Assembly: GCA_950295325.1 (NCBI GenBank)
Contig: OX485806.1
Span: forward strand, 56,727,169 to 56,787,168
DNA length: 60,000 nt
Direction: 5' to 3'
Origin: Polytrichum commune
Taxonomy: Eukaryota > Streptophyta > Polytrichopsida > Polytrichales > Polytrichaceae
Shown: positions 52,831 to 60,000 of the stretch, in pieces
How the letters are laid out: each line of letters opens with the position of its first letter
How positions within the stretch are numbered: position 1 is the first letter of the stretch
Notes under the pieces: model-generated
Seen by the model: only the letters and a program-made list of their open reading frames with translations
Told to the model about the DNA's origin: nothing
Databases searched by the model: none
Made by a program: the position numbers and the translations under genes

Positions 52831-54325
52831 CCAAAAAAACATAGAATTCAACACATGAATCAAAGTTGAGAATGTGGTTCACACATGTAGGCTCTCGGAA
52901 GTGAGAGCATTCAAAACACACAACCATTCGAAACGTGAATGAAAGTTGAGAATGTAGTTCACACATGTAGGCTCTCGGAAGTGAGAGCATCCAAAACACA
53001 CAACCATTCGAAACGTGAATGAAAGTTGAGAGTGTGGTTCACACATGTAGGCTCTCGGAAGTGACAGCATCCAAAACACACAACCATTCGAAACGTGAAT
53101 GAAAGTTGAGAATGTGGTTCACACATGTAGGCTCTCGGAATTGAGAGCATCCAAAACACACAACCATTCAAGACCTGAATAAAAGTTGAGAATCTCGTTC
53201 ACACATGTAGGCTCTCGGAAGTGACAGCATCCAAAATACACAACCATTCAACACGTGAATCAAAGTTGAGACTGTGGTTCACACATGTAGGCTCTCGGAA
53301 GTGAGAGCATCCAAAACACACAACCATTCGAAACGTGAATGAAAGTTGAGAATATGGTTCACACATGTAGGCTCTCGGAATTGAGAGCATCCAAAACACA
53401 CAACCATTCAAGACCTGAATAAAAGTTGAGAATCTCGTTCAGACATGTAGGCTCTCGGAAGTGACAGCATCCAAAATACACAACCATTCAACACGTGAAT
53501 CAAAGTTGAGACTGTGGTTCACACATGTAGGCTCTCGGAAGTGAGAGCATCCAAAACATATAACCATTCAACACGTGAGTCAAAGTTGAGAATCTGTTTC
53601 ACACATGTAGGCTCTCGCAATTGAAAGCATCCAAGACACAAGCACTCAACACGTGAGTCAATGTTGACAATCTGGTTCACACATGTAGGCTCTCGGAAGT
53701 GAGAGCATCCAAAAAAAACACAAAATTCAAGACCTCAATCAAAGTTGAGAATGTAGTTCACACATGTAGGCTTTCGGAAGTGAGAACATCCAAACACACA
53801 ACCATTCAACACGTAAATCAAAGTTGAGAATGTGGTTCACACATGTAGGCTCTCGGAAGTGAGAGCATCCAAAAAAACATAGAATTCAACACATGAATCA
53901 AAGTTGAGAATGTGGTTCACACATGTAGGCTCTCGGAAGTGAGAGCATTCAAAACACACAACCATTCGAAACGTGAATGAAAGTTGAGAATGTAGTTCAC
54001 ACATGTAGGCTCTCGGAAGTGAGAGCATCCAAAACACACAACCATTCGAAACGTGAATGAAAGTTGAGAGTGTGGTTCACACATGTAGGCTCTCGGAAGT
54101 GACAGCATCCAAAACACACAACCATTCGAAACGTGAATGAAAGTTGAGAATGTGGTTCACACATGTAGGCTCTCGGAATTGAGAGCATCCAAAACACACA
54201 ACCATTCAAGACCTGAATAAAAGTTGAGAATCTCGTTCACACATGTAGGCTCTCGGAAGTGACAGCATCCAAAATACACAACCATTCAACACGTGAATCA
54301 AAGTTGAGACTGTGGTTCACACATG
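52270..54325 (+). repeat. 1038-bp tandem duplication
   Basis: Thirteen monomers minus 2 bp. The short-monomer marker at 52,598 recurs at 53,636, and the CATAGAATTC and GAGCATTCAAAAC variants recur with the same offset. The similarity stops near 53,290 and 54,325, where GGAAGTGAGAGC is replaced by GGAATTGAGAGC. Confidence 0.9.
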
Positions 54326-54389
54326 TAGGCTCTCGGAATTGAGAGCATCCAAAACACACAACCATTCAAGACCTGAATAAAAGTTGAGA

Positions 54390-57140
54390 ATCTCGTTCAC
54401 ACATGTAGGCTCTCGGAAGTGACAGCATCCAAAATACACAACCATTCAACACGTGCATCAAAGTTGAGACTGTGGTTCACACATGTAGCCTCTCGGAAGT
54501 GAGAGCATCCAAAATAACACAAAATTCAACACATGATAGAAAATTGAGAATGTGGTTCACACATGTAGGCTCTCGGAATTGAAAGCATCCAAAACACACA
54601 ACCATTCAACACGTGAATCAAAGTTGAGAATCTCGTTCACACATGTAGGCTTTCGGAATTGAAAGCATCCAAAACACACAAACATTCAACACGTGAATCA
54701 AAGTTGAGAATGTGGTTCACACATGTAGGCTTTCAGAAGTGAGAACATCCAAAACACACAACAATTCAACACGTGAACCAAAGTTGAGAATGTGGTTCAA
54801 ACATGTAGGCTCTCGGAATTGAGAGCATCCAGAACATATAACCATTCAACATGTGAGTCAAAGTTGAGAATCTGGTACACACATGTAGGCTCTCGGAAGT
54901 GAAAGCATCCAAAACACACAAAATTCAACACCTGAATCAAAGTTGAGAATGTGGTTCACACATGTAAGCTCTCGGAATTGAAAGCATCCAAAACACACAA
55001 CCATTCAACACGTGAATCAAAGTTGAGAATCTCGTTCACACATGTAGGCTCTCGGAAGTGACAACATCCAAAACACACAACCATTCAACACGTGAATCAA
55101 AGTTGAGAATCTGGTTCACACATGTAGGCTCTCGGAATTGAAAGCATCCAAAACACACAACCATTCAACATGTGAATCAAAGTTGAGAATGTGGTTCACA
55201 CATGTAGGCTCTCGGAAGTGAGAGCATGCAAAAAAATACAAAATTCAACACCTGAATCAAAGTTGAGAATGTGGTTCACACATGTAGGCTCTCGCAATTG
55301 GAAGCATCCAAGACACACAACCATTCAACACGTGAGTCAAAGTTGACAATCTGGTTCACAAATGTAGGCTCTCGGAAGTGAGAGCATCCAAAAAAACACA
55401 AAATTCAACACATGAATCAAAGTTGAGAATGTGGTTCACACATGTAGGCTCTCGGAAGTGAGAGCATTCAAAACACACAACCATTCGAAACGTGAATGAA
55501 AGTTGAGAATGTAGTTCACACATGTAGGCTCTCGGAAGTGAGAGCATCCAAAACACACAACCATTCGAAACGTGAATGAAAGTTGAGAGTGTGGTTCACA
55601 CATGTAGGCTCTCGGAAGTGACAGCATCCAAAACACACAACCATTCGAAACGTGAATGAAAGTTGAGAATGTGGTTCACACATGTAGGCTCTCGGAATTG
55701 AGAGCATCCAAAACACACAACCATTCAAGACCTGAATAAAAGTTGAGAATCTCGTTCACACATGTAGGCTCTCGGAAGTGACAGCATCCAAAATACACAA
55801 CCATTCAACACGTGAATCAAAGTTGAGACTGTGGTTCACACATGTAGCCTCTCGGAAGTGAGAGCATCCAAAACACACAACCATTCGAAACGTGAATGAA
55901 AGTTGAGAATGTAGTTCACACATGTAGGCTCTCGGAAGTGAGAGCATCCAAAACACACAACCATTCGAAACGTGAATGAAAGTTCAGAGTGTGGTTCACA
56001 CATGTAGGCTCTCGGAAGTGACAGCACCCAAAACACACAACCATTCGAAACGTGAATGAAAGTTGAGAATGTGGTTCACACATGTAGGCTCTCCGAATTG
56101 AGAGCATCCAAAACACACAACCATTCAAGACCTGAATAAAAGTTGAGAATCTCGTTCACACATGTAGGCTCTCGGAAGTGACAGCATCCAAAATACACAA
56201 CCATTCAACACGTGCATCAAAGTTGAGACTGTGGTTCACACATGTAGCCTCTCGGAAGTGAGAGCATCCAAAATAACACAAAATTCAACACATGATAGAA
56301 AATTGAGAATGTGGTTCACACATGTAGGCTCTCGGAATTGAAAGCATCCAAAACACACAACCATTCAACACGTGAATCAAAGTTGAGAATCTCGTTCACA
56401 CATGTAGGCTTTCGGAATTGAAAGCATCCAAAACACACAAACATTCAACACGTGAATCAAAGTTGAGAATGTGGTTCACACATGTAGGCTTTCAGAAGTG
56501 AGAACATCCAAAACACACAACAATTCAACACGTGAACCAAAGTTGAGAATGTGGTTCACACATGTAGGCTCTCGGAATTGAGAGCATCCAGAACATATAA
56601 CCATTCAACACGTGAGTCAAAGTTGAGAATCTGGTACACACATGTAGGCTCTCGGAAGTGAAAGCATCCAAAACACACAAAATTCAACACCTGAATCAAA
56701 GTTGAGAATGTGGTTCACACATGTAAGCTCTCGGAATTGAAAGCATCCAAAACACACAACCATTCAACACGTGAATCAAAGTTGAGAATCTCGTTCACAC
56801 ATGTAGGCTCTCGGAAGTGACAACATCCAAAACACACAACCATTCAACACGTGAATCAAAGTTGAGAATCTGGTTCACACATGTAGGCTCTCGGAATTGA
56901 AAGCATCCAAAACACACAACCATTCAACACGTGAATCAAAGTTGAGAATGTGGTTCACACATGTAGGCTCTCGGAAGTGAGAGCATGCAAAAAAATACAA
57001 AATTCAACACCTGAATCAAAGTTGAGAATGTGGTTCACACATGTAGGCTCTCGCAATTGGAAGCATCCAAGACACACAACCATTCAACACGTGAGTCAAA
57101 GTTGACAATCTGGTTCACAAATGTAGGCTCTCGGAAGTGA
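54390..57140 (+). repeat. 1759-bp offset duplication
   Basis: Rare variants ACGTGCATC (54,453 and 56,212), GCATGCAAAAAAAT (55,224 and 56,983) and GGTACACACATG recur with an offset of 1759 bp (22 monomers minus 1). The copies part at about 55,380 and 57,140. Between the two similar parts lie monomers that resemble the 1038-bp family. Confidence 0.88.
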
Positions 57141-60000
57141 GAGCATCCAAAACAAACACACAATTCAACACCTCAATCAAAGTTGAGAATGTGGTTCACA
57201 CGTGTAGGCTCTCGGCATTGAAAGCATCCAAAACACACAAACAGTCAACGCGTGAGTCAAAGTTGAGAATGTGGTTCACACATGTAGGCTCTCGGAAGTG
57301 AGAGCATCCAAAAAAACACAAAATTCAACACCTGAATCAAAGTTGAGAATGTGGTTCACACATGTAAGCTCTCGGAATTGAAAGCATCCAAAACACACAA
57401 CCATTCGACACGTGAATCAAAGTTGAGAATGTGGTTCACACATGTAGGCTCTCGGAAATGAAAGCATCCAAGACATACAACCAGTCAACACGTGAGTCAA
57501 AGTTGAGAATGTGGTTCACACATGTAGGCTCTCGGAAGTGAGAGCATCGAAAACACACAAAATTCAACACCTGAATCAAAGTTGAGAATGTGGTTCACAA
57601 ATGTAAGCTCTCGGAATTGAAAGCATCCAAAACACACAACCATTCAACACGTGAATCAAAGTTGAGAATGTGGTTCACACATGTAGGCTCTCGGAAGGGA
57701 GAGCATCTAAAACATATACCCATTCAACACGTGAGTCAAAGTTGAGAATCTGGTTCACACATGTAGGCTCTCGGAAGTGAGAGCATCGAAAACACACAAA
57801 ATTCAACACCTGAATCAAAGTTGAGAATGTGGTTCACAAATGTAAGCTCTCGGAATTGAAAGCATCCAAAACACACAACCATTCAACACGTGAATCAAAG
57901 TTGAGAATCTCGTTCACAGATGTAGGCTCTCGGAAGTGACAGCATCCAAAATACACAACCATTCAACACGTGAATCAAAGTTGAGACTGTGTTTCACACA
58001 TGTAGGCTCTCGGAAGTGACAACATCCAAACCACACAACCATTCAACACGTGAATCAAAGTTGAGAATCTGGTTCAAACATGTAGGCTCTCGGAATTGAA
58101 AGCATCCAAAACACACAACCATTCAACACGTGAATCAAAGTTGAGAATGTGGTTCACACATGTAGGCTCTCGGAAGTGAGAGCATCCAAAACACACAACC
58201 ATTCAACAAGTGAAGCAAAGTTGAGAATGTGGTTCACACATGTAGGCTCTCGGAAGTGAGATCATCCAAAAAAACACAAAATTCAACACATGAATCAAAG
58301 TTGAGAATGTGGTTCACACATGTAGGCTCTCGGAATTGAGAGCATCCAAAACACACAACCATTCGAAACGTGAATAAAAATTGAGAATGTGGTTCACACA
58401 TGTAGGCTCTCGGAATTGAAAGCATCCAAAACACACAACCATTCAACACGTGAATCAAAGTTGAGAATGTGGTTCACACATGTAGGCTCTCGGAAGTGAG
58501 AGCATCCAGAAAAACACAAAATTCAACACCTGAATCAAAGTTGAGAATGTGGTTCACACATGTAGGCTCTCGGAATTGCGAGCATTCAAAACATACAACC
58601 ATTCAACACGTGAATCAAAGTTGAGAATGTGGTTCACACATGTAAGCTCTCGGAATTGAAAGCATCCAAAACATACAACCATTCAACACGTGAATCAAAG
58701 TTGAGAATCTCATTCACACATGTAGGCTCTCGGAATTGAAAGCATCCAAAACACACAACCATTCAACACGTGAGTCAAAGTTGACAATCTGGTTCACAAA
58801 TGTAGGCTCTCGGAAGTGAGAGCATCCAAAAAAAACACAAAATTCAACACCTCAATCAAAGTTGAGAATGTGGTTCACACGTGTAGGCTCTCGGAATTGA
58901 AAGCATCCAAAACACACAACCAGTCAACGCGTGAGTCAAAGTTGAGAATGTGGTTCACACATGTAGGCTCTAGGAAGTGAGAGCATTCAAAAAAACAAAA
59001 AATCCAACACCTGAATGAAAGTTAAGAATGTGGTTCACACGTGTAGGCTCTCGGAATTGAAAGCATCCAAAACACACAACCAGTCAACGCGTGAGTCAAA
59101 GTTGAGAATGTGGTTCACACATGTAGGCTCTCGGAAGTGAAAGCATCCAAAACACACAAAATTCAACACCTGAATCAAAGTTGAGAATGTGCTTCACACA
59201 TGTAAGCTCTCGGAATTGAAAGCATCCAAAACACACAACCATTCAACACGTGAATCAAAGTTGAGAATCTCGTTCACACATGTAGGCTTTCGGAAGTGAG
59301 AACATCCAAAACACACAACCATTCAACAGGTGAGTCAAAGTTGAGAATCTGGTTCACACATGTAGGCTCTCGGAATTGAAAGCATCCAAAACACACAACC
59401 ATTCAACACGTGAGTCAAAGTTGACAATCTGCTTCACAAATGTAGGCTCTCGGAAGTGAAGGCATCCAAAAAAAACACAAAATTCAACACCTGAATGAAA
59501 GTTGAGAATGTGGTTCACACATGTAAGCTCTCGGAATTGAAAGCATCCAAAACACACAAACATTCAACACGTGAATCAAAGTTGAGAATGTGGTTCACAC
59601 ATGTAGGCTCTCGGAAATGAAAGCATCCAAGATATACAACCAGTCAACACGTGAGTCAAAGTTGAGATTGTGGTTCACACATGTAGGCTCTGGGAAGTGA
59701 CAACATCCAAAACACACAACCATTCAACACGTGAGTCAAAGTTGACAATCTGGTTCACAAATGTAGGCTCTCGGAAGTGAGAGCATCCAAAAAAAACACA
59801 AAATTCAACACCTGAATGAAAGTTGAGAATGTGGTTCACACATGTAAGCTCTCGGAATTGAAAGCATCCAAAACACACAACCATTCAACACGTGAGTCAA
59901 AGTTGAGAATCTGGTTCACACATGTAGGCTCTCGGAAGTGAGAGCATCGAAAACACACAAAATTCAACACCTGAATCAAAGTTGAGAATGTGGTTCACAA

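Larger units (their letters stand above)
19197..60000 (+). repeat. 80-bp tandem satellite array, about 510 copies, open at the right end
   Basis: Head-to-tail monomers of 80 bp (variants about 77-82 bp), all in one orientation, from CATCC at 19,197 to the end of the window. Each monomer has GTTCACACATGTAGGCTCTC, then GGAAGT or GGAATT, GAGAGC or GAAAGC, ATCC, an A tract of varying length, an ACA-rich part, ATTC, CACGTG or a variant, and AATCAAAGTTGAGAATGTG. The first monomer is degenerate and lacks about 14 bp (the GTTCACACATGTAG part). The left 5-6 kb and the right 3-5 kb are irregular; inside are higher-order repeats, listed separately. Short minus-strand open frames (60-106 codons) recur because the three frames of the unit have few stops and 3 x 80 = 240 returns to frame. 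They vary with each indel and have no start context, so they are not genes. Confidence 0.97.

Noticed and set aside
19197-60000. Recurrent 66-106-codon minus-strand open frames and 76-81-codon plus-strand frames in the array, rich in Cys or Ser
   Set aside because: They are the same monomer read through its frames; ends depend on monomer indels, and start codons lack context. Copies do not favour synonymous changes as far as can be seen by eye.
19197-60000. CRISPR array
   Set aside because: There are no unique spacers; the whole 80-bp unit repeats. The setting is eukaryotic.
19197-60000. tRNA-derived repeat, because of GGTTCA next to a TAGG word that recalls RNA polymerase III boxes
   Set aside because: The match to the B box is partial, the order of the boxes is reversed, and no cloverleaf can be drawn from the monomer.
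19197-60000. CACGTG as a functional G-box in every monomer
   Set aside because: Many monomers have lost it and no promoter context exists; it is mentioned only as a dyad and CpG site.

Overview
The window looks like nuclear DNA of a land plant. It is AT-rich and gene-poor, contains decayed Ty3/Gypsy-type LTR retrotransposon pieces, and more than two thirds of it is one tandem satellite array. No intact, confidently functional host gene is visible. Some coding scraps (the integrase tail and the 167-codon frame next to the array) remind me of sequences from mosses and ferns, but that is memory-based and weak; I do not assign a species.

Layout. Positions 1-10,438 are AT-rich with little structure: a GA microsatellite near 1.0 kb, a TATA-like site on the minus strand just beyond it, a triplicated 13-bp motif near 1.7 kb, and an unidentified coding relic at 6.36-7.29 kb broken by stops and frame changes. 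Positions 10,439-19,196 hold retroelement debris: a minus-strand gag relic with a zinc knuckle (10.4-12.3 kb), butted head to head against the plus-strand tail of an integrase (12.32-12.56 kb); an LTR-like repeat directly downstream of that tail (from 12,621) and two related copies (from 17,077 and 17,611); and a plus-strand protease relic (16.5-16.9 kb) with a damaged active-site triad. An uninterrupted 167-codon minus-strand frame (18,659-19,159) sits beside the satellite edge.

From about 19,197 to the window end there is a head-to-tail array of an 80-bp monomer, roughly 510 copies, all in one orientation, running off the right side. The outer parts (about 19.2-25 kb and 54-60 kb) have irregular mixtures of monomers. 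The inside contains several families of higher-order repeats with periods close to multiples of 80 bp: 800, 957, 1034, 1038, 1678, 1759, 1760, 1841 and about 318 bp. Marker monomers suggest nested layers: outer left shares haplotypes with outer right, 28-34 kb shares them with 50-54 kb, and a distinct core (about 38-49 kb) lies between. This resembles the layered expansion known from centromeric satellites, but centromere identity is not shown by the sequence.

There is no operon-like or pathway logic here. The short open frames inside the array are by-products of an 80-bp unit that has few stops on the minus strand, and I do not annotate them as genes. The most interesting system is the satellite itself: its layered structure, linked monomer classes, dyad elements and uneven CpG retention.
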